A stretch of DNA of 34,195 nt. Origin: Methanosarcinaceae archaeon. Its GTDB lineage: Archaea; Halobacteriota; Methanosarcinia; Methanosarcinales; Methanosarcinaceae. The stretch is from contig JAFGCK010000115.1 in the NCBI GenBank assembly GCA_016932675.1, forward strand, positions 1 through 34,195, read 5' to 3'. The translations under genes were made by a program, and so were the position numbers. Under the pieces are notes generated by a model. It saw nothing but the letters and a program-made list of their open reading frames with translations. It had not been told where the DNA came from and ran no database searches. The stretch's first letter is position 1; each line of letters opens with the position of its first letter. Positions 18,190 to 27,298 of the stretch are shown piece after piece.

Positions 18190-19320
18190 ATGAAGGCCGT
18201 ATGCGTATGTTTTGAGGTGAATCTCCCACTGCCAGTCAAATGGTACTGGCCCCGGGAAGGATACTCTTCTGTTGAGATGGACACATATTTTGATATGGAG
18301 ATGGCTTCCCGGAATATCACAAGGCTTGGAAAGGATACTTCTGCCATCAACGGCGCCCTGGCAGATTCCATCGGCAGTGGTGGCAAATATGCCTTTGACA
18401 TATCAGGCATCTTTCTGGAACAATGCAAATGGACACCCGGTATATTGCAAAGCTTTAGTGAACTTATCGATCTGGGTGCAGGTCTTATCGCATCCCCCTA
18501 CTATCATTCGGTCTGCCCTTTCTTTTCCGACCTGCAGGAATTCAAGACACAGGTGCTCATGCATGTCAAATCCCTCGGGAATATTTTTGGCAACAGGCCA
18601 GTTACTTTTGCAAACCCTGAACTGCTGCTTGAACAGAAGCTCATGCGGCATATCAGGGAAATGGGGTTTGAATGCCTCATTTCAGAGGGATCGCATAACC
18701 TTACAGGCGAAGCCGTGCCTGTACATGTATACGATCATGAGGTTCCTGTCCTGCTGCGCCATATCAACCTCAGTGAAGATATCGAAAAAAGGTTTTCTGA
18801 CACACAATGGCCCGGGTTCCCGCTCATAGCCCGGAAGTTCGCAGCCTGGATGGCTGGAATTCAGGGGGATGTGATCACACTATACATAAAATACAATGCC
18901 CTCCAGACACATCTTCATAGGGGCACAGAGATACTTGGGTTCCTCAGAGAGCTCCCCCTATGTCTGGAGCAGGAGGGAATTGGCATGCTCTTACCGGAAG
19001 AAGCTGTGAAGGAATTCAGGAAAATGGAACTACCTTCCCTGTATTCTAAAAATACAGCACGTTATGGGACACATAACCTGCTGGGTAACCATGCACAGCA
19101 CCTTTACCTGCATGAACTCCAGAGCATCGGTGAAAAGCTTGGAACTGATGGTTCAGATGAATACCATGAAAAGCTCCGGAACATATATCGCTATCTGCAG
19201 CAGAGCGACATATTACTGGAAATAAATGCAGAGGAACGCCGCCTGGGATATGAAAGGGCCGTCAATGACCTTTCGATCCTTTCCGACCTGAGCAGATCCA
19301 TACTGGAGAGTGGGCAATGA
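18190..19320 (+). CDS. GH57-like protein lacking catalytic signature residues (putative pseudoenzyme)
   Basis: Aligns with the downstream GH57 protein (MKAVCVCFEVNLPLPVKWYWP vs MKSLCFYFEVHQPCRLKWFWP; FECLISEG vs YRGILSEG), but the HQP motif and the acid/base Asp region are altered. Track start at 18175 trimmed to ATG 18190. Confidence 0.8.
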   Translation: MKAVCVCFEVNLPLPVKWYWPREGYSSVEMDTYFDMEMASRNITRLGKDTSAINGALADSIGSGGKYAFDISGIFLEQCKWTPGILQSFSELIDLGAGLIASPYYHSVCPFFSDLQEFKTQVLMHVKSLGNIFGNRPVTFANPELLLEQKLMRHIREMGFECLISEGSHNLTGEAVPVHVYDHEVPVLLRHINLSEDIEKRFSDTQWPGFPLIARKFAAWMAGIQGDVITLYIKYNALQTHLHRGTEILGFLRELPLCLEQEGIGMLLPEEAVKEFRKMELPSLYSKNTARYGTHNLLGNHAQHLYLHELQSIGEKLGTDGSDEYHEKLRNIYRYLQQSDILLEINAEERRLGYERAVNDLSILSDLSRSILESGQ

Positions 19321-20516
19321 AATCACTTTGCTTTTATTTTGAGGTGCATCAGCCATGCAGGTTAAAATGGTTCTGGCCGGACAAAGGAACAGGCGGGTTT
19401 GACCGGTATTTCGATAACGATACCAACAGGGAAATATTCAGGAAGGTTTCTGATAAATGCTACCTGCCGGCAAACCGCACGATCCTTGAACTCATAGACA
19501 CCACCTGTGGTGAGTTCAGGGTCAGCATGTCTGTCACAGGCACCCTGCTGAGCCAGTGCGAAAGCTGGGGAGAGGATGTGCTGGACACCTTCCGCGACCT
19601 TGCGCAGACAGGTTGCGTGGAATTCCTTGATGAGACCTATTACCATTCCATTGCATCGCTTTTCGAGTCAAGGGACGAATTCATTGAAGAGGTAAAGGAA
19701 CACCGCAGGGCAATGACACAACTGCTGGGTGTCAGGCCGGAAGTGTTCAGGAACACCGAGCTCATGTATAATAACAGTATAGCAGGATCTGCTGCAGAAC
19801 TGGGATATAGGGGGATACTCAGCGAAGGTATCGAACGGGTGCTGGGAAGCAGGTCCCCGAACCATGTGTATAAGGCAAAAGGCAGCGATATTTCCGTACT
19901 TCTCAGGAACTACAAATTAAGTGATGACATAGGTTACCGTTTCTCATCCCGGTGGTGGGAGGAGTACCCCCTGACAGCAGACAAATGGGCTGACTGGGCA
20001 TCCCGCAGCTTCGGAGAGACGGGCAATATCTTCATGGATTACGAGACTTTCGGGGAGCACCAATGGAAAGAAACCGGAATATTCGAATTCCTCAGGGCCC
20101 TGCCCGGTGAGGTGCACGACCGCGGGCTAAGGTTCCTCACACCTTCCCAGACCATCGAAAGCTACGCTCCTGCAGGCGAGATAGATGTAGGGGATTTCTC
20201 GACGATATCCTGGGCGGACAATGAAAGAGACACCAGTGCCTGGTTAGGTAATGATATGCAAAGACGCTGTTTTGAGGAAGCCAAACTGCTGGGGCCCTAT
20301 GTGAAGGCTACGGGCGATGAGGAACTTATCAGGATATGGAAACATCTGCTCACATCCGACCACTATTACTACATGAGCACAAAATGGCTGGGTGACGGGG
20401 ACGTGCATTCGTATTTCAGCATCCATTCCTCACCCTATGATGCTGCAGTGAATTTCATGGCAGTGATAGTGGATTTCAAGGAAATGGTCTTTACAAGACT
20501 GCAGGGGACGGAATAA
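19317..20516 (+). CDS. Glycoside hydrolase family 57 alpha-amylase-like protein
   Basis: FEVHQPCRLKWFWPDKG, DETYYHSIASLF, FRNTELMYNNSIAGSAAELGYRGILSEG, NIFMDYETFGEHQW are GH57 conserved regions. Confidence 0.93.
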   Translation: MKSLCFYFEVHQPCRLKWFWPDKGTGGFDRYFDNDTNREIFRKVSDKCYLPANRTILELIDTTCGEFRVSMSVTGTLLSQCESWGEDVLDTFRDLAQTGCVEFLDETYYHSIASLFESRDEFIEEVKEHRRAMTQLLGVRPEVFRNTELMYNNSIAGSAAELGYRGILSEGIERVLGSRSPNHVYKAKGSDISVLLRNYKLSDDIGYRFSSRWWEEYPLTADKWADWASRSFGETGNIFMDYETFGEHQWKETGIFEFLRALPGEVHDRGLRFLTPSQTIESYAPAGEIDVGDFSTISWADNERDTSAWLGNDMQRRCFEEAKLLGPYVKATGDEELIRIWKHLLTSDHYYYMSTKWLGDGDVHSYFSIHSSPYDAAVNFMAVIVDFKEMVFTRLQGTE

Positions 20517-20559
20517 TGGTTTTGTTTGCTGCGATAGTATTCATCATGGAGATCATATA

Positions 20560-21369
20560 ATGGTGCGGGATCTGTGCATGTTCTCAAAGGCGGATAAGGA
20601 AGCTGAGGTTATCTGGTTCAAGATAGCCTACAGGAATACCGTGCATTCGGAAGCGGATATCAGTTCCCTGTTTGCAGAGAAGGGGCTTGATATGAGGTTT
20701 GCATACCTTGACAGTCTTGAGAACCCGTCAATAGGTAAATACGTCATCTTCACGGAAGTCGAGAAAGGCAGGGATGTAAGCAGTGTTGTCACGGAACTTA
20801 AAGGACTGGATGTAGTACTGGATGTGGAATACGGAACTTCAAGAAACCAAGTCATGCAGTCGGTCGAATTTCCCCTGAGCCTTTTCGGAGAGAGGGCGAT
20901 CATCCTGAGGGCCAGGACATTCGTCGATATCCTCCGGATAGTCAACGAACATGTCCCGCAAGCTGAAGGGATACAGATGCATACCGGAATAAGGAGCGGG
21001 ACCGCTGCGGTCAGACTTTTACGGGAATTCATCGATATCGATGAAAATAACTGTTTCGACCTGCTCAAAGAGCTTTTTATGGCTTCGGGATGGGGGCTGC
21101 TAGAATATGATATTGACATCCGCAGCCTGACGGGTTCCATCAGGAACAGGGATTGCTTCATTTATGATGCATATAAAGAGAATGAGTTCCCTGTCTGCGC
21201 ATATATCAGTGGCTTTTTTGCAGGATTCATATCTGAAGCCACAAAAAGAACGGTGCAGGTACAGGAGGTCCAATGCATGGCCACAGGGGACACTTTCTGC
21301 GAACACCTGCTGTCTCCTGCGCCTGGTAGCACAGGAGCAGAACATATACTGAAGGGAGAGCTAACTTGA
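20560..21369 (+). CDS. Protein with ACT-like N-terminal region and C-terminal V4R (4-vinyl reductase-like) domain
   Basis: C-terminal AYISGFFAGFISEATKRTVQVQEVQCMATGDTFCEHLL is a typical V4R tail. The N-terminal 80 residues resemble ACT domains (weaker). Confidence 0.72.
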   Translation: MVRDLCMFSKADKEAEVIWFKIAYRNTVHSEADISSLFAEKGLDMRFAYLDSLENPSIGKYVIFTEVEKGRDVSSVVTELKGLDVVLDVEYGTSRNQVMQSVEFPLSLFGERAIILRARTFVDILRIVNEHVPQAEGIQMHTGIRSGTAAVRLLREFIDIDENNCFDLLKELFMASGWGLLEYDIDIRSLTGSIRNRDCFIYDAYKENEFPVCAYISGFFAGFISEATKRTVQVQEVQCMATGDTFCEHLLSPAPGSTGAEHILKGELT

Positions 21370-23324
21370 TCAGGCAGCCCAACTCCATCCTGGGTAACAG
21401 GCAGCTGCTGGTCACCATGGGAAAGAAGGGAGAACTTTTCGGTTTTTTCTACCCGGGCAGGGACTTCGCACAACATATTGAAGAGTCCCAGGCGTGCCTC
21501 TATGAAGGGAACAGGCTCATCTGGTCCAATGATCATGAATGGCATGCCAGCCAAAGATACGTGGAGAACAGCAATATAGTGAACACTGAACTGGTGCATC
21601 AGTGTGGGCTGAGGATGCATATCCAGGATCTTGTCCATACTGATCAGCCAATACTGGTGCGTAACTACAGGATAAGCCCTTCCCGGAAATTTCAGGGGAA
21701 GTTCTTTTACTATTCCAATCTGCAGGTCGGTGAAATGCAGAAGAAGAACTCGGCATTCTGTGACCGGGACTCGGGGCTGCTTGTCCAGTACTGGAAGGAT
21801 TTCCACATAGGGATAAGTTCACGACCCGTATTCGAAGAATGGCAGATAGGAAAGGCACTTGATACTGTCTGGTGGACCAATGCCAAATATGATATGGAGA
21901 ACGGGAAACTCCAGAACAACCTTGAGGACATAGGTAACATCAACAATGCCATTGGATGGGAACTGGACATCGATGCCGACTCCACAGCAGAGATCACCAT
22001 ACTCATCTGTGCTGCGTCCACAAGGCAATTGCTTTACAGGAGTATCCGCGATATACGCAACGAAACTGTGGAAAGCATGTTTGATCAGACCTATGAGAGC
22101 GGGCTTAAATGGCTCTCCAGGAAAAGGCCCCTTGAACTAAAGGGCTTTCCAGGCTTTGAGTTCGTAAAACTGGAACTTACGGAGGCGTTCAACAGGTCCC
22201 TGCTTGCACTGGGCATACTCAATGACCCCACCAGAGGCACCTTCGTGGCCGCACCGGAGTTCGACCATGATTTTGAGAAGAGCGGAGGCTACGGTTATTG
22301 CTGGAACAGGGATAGTTCTGAAATTGTCATTGCCCTTCTGGATTCAGGATATCCCGAATACTGCGAACGTTTCTTCAGCTGGTGCAAAAAGACCCAGCTT
22401 CCTGATGGTTCCTGGTTCCAGCGTTACTGGCTTGATGGCAATGCAGGTTCCTCATGGGGGAACTTCAGTTTCTCCACCCAGATAGATGAGACCGGCTCCA
22501 CGCTTTTTGCAATGGAAAAGTACTACGGCAGTCTCGAACCCATACTTAAAAAGGAATTCCTTGACAATATATGGGGGACCATCCTCTCAGCAGCCGAATA
22601 TCTTATGAGAAGAACACCAGGCGGGATGCACGAACCCTGCATTTGTCTGTGGGAAACACACCAGGGCGTTTTCACCTACACCAATGCTGCAATTTACGGC
22701 GGGTTGATGGGTGCCTCCCGGATGGCTATGGACCACAATGAAACAGAACTCGCAAACTGGTGGCGTGAAAGAGCCGAACTTATCAAAGAGCAGACAATTG
22801 AGCGATTCTGGCTGCCCGATGAAGGATACTTTGCACGGGGGATAAGACATGGCAGCATCGACAAGGAGATCGATGCCAGCATCCTTGGTACATTCATGCC
22901 GTTCAATATGCTCTCAGCAGAAGACGAGAAGGAACGGGAGATGATCCACTCGATCATCAGCAATCTCGAATCCAGGCTTCGGGTGCCGGTGAACAGGTAT
23001 TACGGCATCAGGAGATATGAGAAAGACACGTACATTGACGGTAATCCATGGACAGTGACAACTCTCTGGCTCTCAAAGGCGATGCTCTCGCTTGCAGGGT
23101 CAATGAAAGAGAGAGATGAAGGGACAAAAAAGAGCGGGGAATGGAAAACGATGGCAACCGGGGCTCTGGAATATATTCTGTGGTCACTGAGGGGCACAAC
23201 CTGCGCCGGGATGTTACCTGAGCAGGTGAACAAATATACAGGCAGACCGGCATGGGCCATCCCCCTGAGCTGGAGCTGCGCCCTGATGCTGCAAAACATA
23301 ATCCTTCTGGACGGACTTGGATAG
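21366..23324 (+). CDS. Glycoside hydrolase family 15 protein (glucoamylase-like)
   Basis: NRQLLVTMGKKGELFGFFYPG, YGYCWNRDSSEIVIALLDSGYPEYCERFFSWC, LWETHQGVFTYTNAAIYGGL, IDGNPWTVTTLWLS, EQVNKYTGRPAWAIPLSWS. TTG start overlaps the upstream TGA. Confidence 0.9.
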   Translation: MIRQPNSILGNRQLLVTMGKKGELFGFFYPGRDFAQHIEESQACLYEGNRLIWSNDHEWHASQRYVENSNIVNTELVHQCGLRMHIQDLVHTDQPILVRNYRISPSRKFQGKFFYYSNLQVGEMQKKNSAFCDRDSGLLVQYWKDFHIGISSRPVFEEWQIGKALDTVWWTNAKYDMENGKLQNNLEDIGNINNAIGWELDIDADSTAEITILICAASTRQLLYRSIRDIRNETVESMFDQTYESGLKWLSRKRPLELKGFPGFEFVKLELTEAFNRSLLALGILNDPTRGTFVAAPEFDHDFEKSGGYGYCWNRDSSEIVIALLDSGYPEYCERFFSWCKKTQLPDGSWFQRYWLDGNAGSSWGNFSFSTQIDETGSTLFAMEKYYGSLEPILKKEFLDNIWGTILSAAEYLMRRTPGGMHEPCICLWETHQGVFTYTNAAIYGGLMGASRMAMDHNETELANWWRERAELIKEQTIERFWLPDEGYFARGIRHGSIDKEIDASILGTFMPFNMLSAEDEKEREMIHSIISNLESRLRVPVNRYYGIRRYEKDTYIDGNPWTVTTLWLSKAMLSLAGSMKERDEGTKKSGEWKTMATGALEYILWSLRGTTCAGMLPEQVNKYTGRPAWAIPLSWSCALMLQNIILLDGLG

Positions 23325-23360
23325 CCTTTTTAAAATTACTTTGATCTGTGAGATATCATT

Positions 23361-25367
23361 ATGAAAGACGGCGATCATAAGACCTGGACCTCGGATGAGA
23401 AGTATAAAAGATACCTGGAAAGGGAATGGATAGTTACCAACGGCCTGGGAGGATATGCGTCCTCCACTCACCTGGGAATGAATACCAGGAAATACCATGG
23501 CCTGCTGGTGGCATCCATGGATCCCCCGGTTCAAAGGCGCTTGCTTCTCTCATCCCTTGATGAGGAGATCATGGTAAAGGAGGAAACTCATTACCTTGCT
23601 GCACACTGCTATCCCGGTGTCGTACATCCGGAGGGGTACAGGTATATTGAGGATTTTTCCGCTGAACCGGTTCCTTCTTATAAGTACATTGCAGGAGATA
23701 TCCGTATTGAAAAGAAGGTGTTCATGGTCCATGGTGAAAATACGGCAGTGGTCCTCTACAGTATCAGCAATCCTGACGACACCCCGGCTATCTTCAGGGT
23801 ATTCCCGCTTGTTAACAACAGGGATATACATGCTCTGACAAAGGCCGGGGATGTCAGATACGGCCAGCAGCCCACAGAATATGGCACTGTCCTGACGGAT
23901 GGGCAGACCAGGCTACACCTGGTCTCGGACATGCAGTACATTCCTCAGGCCTGCTGGTATTATGATCTTGAATACGATGTCGAGATCTCAAGAGGCTACC
24001 CTCACAGGGAGGACAATCTCAATCCCGGATTTTTCGAGGTTGAAGTAGTGGGCGATTCATCCTTTTTCATCCTGGCATCCACGGAAGATACAGGCCGCTT
24101 ATACATAAAGGATATATGGAGCCTGCTTGAAAGAGAGATCATGCGCCGCGGGAAGCTTGTGGAGGGATGTGCCAGTGAAGACACCTTTTTCAGAAGGCTC
24201 ATCATTGCAGGGGATTCTTTCATAGTGAACAGGAGGTCCACAGGCTCAAGGTCGGTGATCGCAGGTTACCACTGGTTTGCAGACTGGGGAAGGGATGCCA
24301 TGATAGCATTGCCCGGCCTGACACTGGTAAACCGCAGGTTCGATGATGCCAGGGACATACTCTCCACCTTTGCTGCAAATTGCCGGCAGGGCCTCATACC
24401 CAACCTGTTCCCTGACAATGCAGGCGGATCGCCCCTGTACAATACTGTTGACGCATCCCTCTGGTTCGTTCATGCCCTCGGGAGATACTTTGACCACACA
24501 GGCGACCTCGTTTTTGTCAATGATATGTGGAGCACCGTTGAGGACATACTGACACGATACAGTGAAGGCACCCTTTTCGGTATCGCGATGGATAAGGACT
24601 GCCTGATATCCCATGGGGGACAGCTCACCTGGATGGATGCGAAGGTTGGGGATATGGAGATCACACCCCGAAAAGGGAAGGCCTGTGAGATAAATGCCCT
24701 CTGGTATAACTCCCTGCGCTGCGCGGAGCGAATGGGAGAACACCTCGGCAAAGATACCGCAGCTTACTCAGAGATCGCAGAAAGTGCTAAAGACAGCTTT
24801 GTGAAGAAGTTCTGGAATAATGAAAGAAGCTGCCTCTATGATACGATCCCGGGACCAGGGGATATGCCTGAAGGAAAGGATGCCTCTGTGAGGCCAAACC
24901 AGATCTTTGCAGTATCGCTCCCGTTCACCCTGCTGCCACGCCGGATGGAGAAGAGCATAGTCGATGTTGTCAGAAAGGAACTGCTCACACCCTACGGACT
25001 CAGGACGCTCTCTCCCTCTGATCCTGGATATATAGGGACCTATGGGGGAGATACACTGAACAGGGACAGGGCATACCATAACGGCACTGTGTGGCCCTGG
25101 CTGCTCGGGGCTTACATAACAGCATACAGGAAAGTGAACGAATACTCAGAGGATAACAGGAAAGATATGGAATCGCTGCTTTCAGGCCTTGAAATGCACC
25201 TTGATGAAGCGGGTACAGGCACAGTTTCTGAGGTATTTGACGGCGATGCACCTCACATGCCGGGCGGATGCATCTCGCAGGCATGGAGTGTTGCTGAACT
25301 TGCCCGTGCATGGGCTGAGGACATCATGCAGAAAGATCGGCCTGTTCGTAATCTTTATGAAACTTGA
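23361..25367 (+). CDS. Glycogen debranching enzyme / amylo-alpha-1,6-glucosidase
   Basis: REWIVTNGLGGYASSTHLGMNTRKYHGLLVAS, GYHWFADWGRDAMIALPGLTL, NTVDASLWFVHALG, LTWMDAKVGDMEITPRKGKACEINALWYN, NGTVWPWLLGAYI. Confidence 0.96.
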   Translation: MKDGDHKTWTSDEKYKRYLEREWIVTNGLGGYASSTHLGMNTRKYHGLLVASMDPPVQRRLLLSSLDEEIMVKEETHYLAAHCYPGVVHPEGYRYIEDFSAEPVPSYKYIAGDIRIEKKVFMVHGENTAVVLYSISNPDDTPAIFRVFPLVNNRDIHALTKAGDVRYGQQPTEYGTVLTDGQTRLHLVSDMQYIPQACWYYDLEYDVEISRGYPHREDNLNPGFFEVEVVGDSSFFILASTEDTGRLYIKDIWSLLEREIMRRGKLVEGCASEDTFFRRLIIAGDSFIVNRRSTGSRSVIAGYHWFADWGRDAMIALPGLTLVNRRFDDARDILSTFAANCRQGLIPNLFPDNAGGSPLYNTVDASLWFVHALGRYFDHTGDLVFVNDMWSTVEDILTRYSEGTLFGIAMDKDCLISHGGQLTWMDAKVGDMEITPRKGKACEINALWYNSLRCAERMGEHLGKDTAAYSEIAESAKDSFVKKFWNNERSCLYDTIPGPGDMPEGKDASVRPNQIFAVSLPFTLLPRRMEKSIVDVVRKELLTPYGLRTLSPSDPGYIGTYGGDTLNRDRAYHNGTVWPWLLGAYITAYRKVNEYSEDNRKDMESLLSGLEMHLDEAGTGTVSEVFDGDAPHMPGGCISQAWSVAELARAWAEDIMQKDRPVRNLYET

Positions 25368-25401
25368 AAGTGTTTTTATTTTCTGATAAAGGAGTTATCG
25401 G

Positions 25402-25420
25402 TTTTCCTTGATCAGGAAAA
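25402..25420. promoter_or_regulatory. Inverted repeat upstream of the winged-helix gene (operator or terminator-like)
   Basis: TTTTCCT-TGATC-AGGAAAA, perfect 7-bp arms with 5-nt spacer, 20 nt before ATG 25440. Confidence 0.4.
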
Positions 25421-25439
25421 AATAGTGTGAGATGTATAT

Positions 25440-25652
25440 ATGGACGAAGTATGTTTAAGCATAGGAGAAGCAGCAGGCCAGGCATACCGCCTGCTGGAGA
25501 AGGGAGAATGCAACCTGGCAAGCATAAAGAAGGATTTCAAGGAGAGCGGCCTTGAATCACAGATGGTCTTTCTGGCACTCGGATGGCTTGCAAGGGAAGA
25601 TAAGATCAGCCTGCAGAAGAACGGTAATACATGGATCATAGGCCTGAAGTGA
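25440..25652 (+). CDS. Small winged-helix DNA-binding protein (DUF2582-like)
   Basis: 70 aa: IGEAAGQAYRLLEKGECNLASIKKDFKESGLESQMVFLALGWLAREDKISLQKNGNTWIIGL is a typical compact winged-helix with GWLAREDKI. Confidence 0.82.
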   Translation: MDEVCLSIGEAAGQAYRLLEKGECNLASIKKDFKESGLESQMVFLALGWLAREDKISLQKNGNTWIIGLK

Positions 25653-25707
25653 ATCGGTCCTCTGAACCCTGAAATGGCCATTTTGCATTATCTGTGCGGT
25701 AAAGCCT

Positions 25708-26071
25708 GTGGAAGTGACCATAGAGCTCAGATTACCTTTTGCGATAAAGCCAGCCTTGGAATTTGACATAGTTTTCGCTATAATAATGGTGATCGCAAAC
25801 CCTGCCAGCTCGATCGGGAGTGTCCCCTGGAACCTTTGCAACCGCAATCGTTGGGATTGGTGGCAGTTTGGCCGTTACCACCTCCATGACCTCCCCTGCA
25901 GTTCCGGGAAAAGTATCCTATGAGACACCTGCTGTAACTTCTGTGATCGCAGGGACCATCAGCACATTGTGGGAACCGGCGCACATGAAGATCATCGGTG
26001 CAGACGGACCTTTCAGCAAGCGATATATTATTTCATCCCTATCACAGTTCGGGGTTTTGTTTCTTTTTTAG
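25708..26071 (+). pseudogene. Frameshifted conserved-looking ORF of unknown function
   Basis: Two protein-like overlapping frames: 25708- (VEVTIELRLPFAIKPALEFDIVFAIIMVIANPASSIGS) and 25820-26071 (VSPGTFATAIVGIGGSLAVTTSMTSPAVPGKVSYETPAVTSVIAGTISTLWEPAHMKIIGADGPFSK). They would join by a single frame change near 25815-25830. Confidence 0.45.
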
Positions 26072-26173
26072 TGTGGGATCACCGATGCCAGTTTAAGGAA
26101 CAAGACCCTTAAGCAATGGGACTGGTACTCTTTGATCTCAGACCTGTCACATTATATTATATTTTTTATTTTT

Positions 26174-26866
26174 TCATGCACTGACATATAGCATGATCAG
26201 AGATGAAAATACAGGTATCAGGAAGTTATCATTCATAAAGAACCTGATGATTCCCTTCATACTTTCACTTCTGATCGTTTGCAGACTGATAAGACTTTCA
26301 AGGAACATTCCGCCTGCAGAGCCTGAAAAGGCCGGGATGGGATCCACGAAGAAGAGAGCTCCTGTAAAAGCAGCAACCAGGCCACCCAGGGTACCCTCCA
26401 GCGTCTTCATTTCGGAATACGGTAATCTGTGCTTCCCTGCAGAAGTTCCTACGATGGTAGCAACCGAGTCTCCCAGGGTAACAATAGCTACGGAAGCATA
26501 GACAATATTCCTTGGAAAGATAAATAAAACTACAAGTACACCTGAAAGCAGTAGTATGGTGCCCTTAAGTTTTATCTTTTGCTTTCCATCCCTTGCCAGT
26601 CTGCGAAATAAAGAAGGTGCTTTTTCCAGGATTGGAGATCTTGTGAGTATCATTGTAAGCAAAACTGCTGCAGCAAGCAGAAGAGATAACACTGAAGGTG
26701 CACTTGGCCCGGAGATATAGATTATCAGAATAATAATGATACCTGTAAATATATGTACGAACTGGCGTAAAAGCTCACCTGCCAGGAAAGAATCTTTTTC
26801 CTCAGGAATATCAACAAAAATATCAAGATCCCCTTTACATTTCACACATACGCATAAGAGCATCAT
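26174..26866 (-). CDS. Polyprenol/dolichol/phytol kinase-like or CDP-alcohol cytidylyltransferase-like membrane protein
   Basis: RQFVHIFTG near the N-terminus, multiple TM segments, and the motif VTLGDSVATIVGTSAGKHRLPYSEMKTLEGTLGG. Exact start uncertain. Confidence 0.78.
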   Translation of the reverse strand: MMLLCVCVKCKGDLDIFVDIPEEKDSFLAGELLRQFVHIFTGIIIILIIYISGPSAPSVLSLLLAAAVLLTMILTRSPILEKAPSLFRRLARDGKQKIKLKGTILLLSGVLVVLFIFPRNIVYASVAIVTLGDSVATIVGTSAGKHRLPYSEMKTLEGTLGGLVAAFTGALFFVDPIPAFSGSAGGMFLESLISLQTIRSESMKGIIRFFMNDNFLIPVFSSLIMLYVSA

Positions 26867-27298
26867 CCATGCTTATGATGATTGGTTCTGGCCTGAAGGT
26901 ACTTAACAGTTTGCAGATACTTCATAGATATCCGGAATATCGCAAAAGGGATACATTTAGAAACAAATGTGAACCATTCATTGTTTTGAGTCCTTGAGCC
27001 CCGTCATACCTGGCCGGGTCAGCTTAAATCTTAAATACTGCTGACTTCAATATAACCTTAGGGCTCGGTTTAGTAACAAGTCGGGGGTTTGCAGTCCTGG
27101 TTAAGTGAAGATAGCATTTCAACTACATGCATCCTGAAATCCCCAAATCGAAAATCATTGCTTGCAGCAGTGTTTTTGATAACAGTGTTTGCATACCGCG
27201 ATAAACCAGACATTGGAACGGGATCGGTAAAAGAAATGCTTCCACATGTCAGGGACATGGAATAAGCAGCATTTGCTGAAAATCAAAATGCCTTTTAG

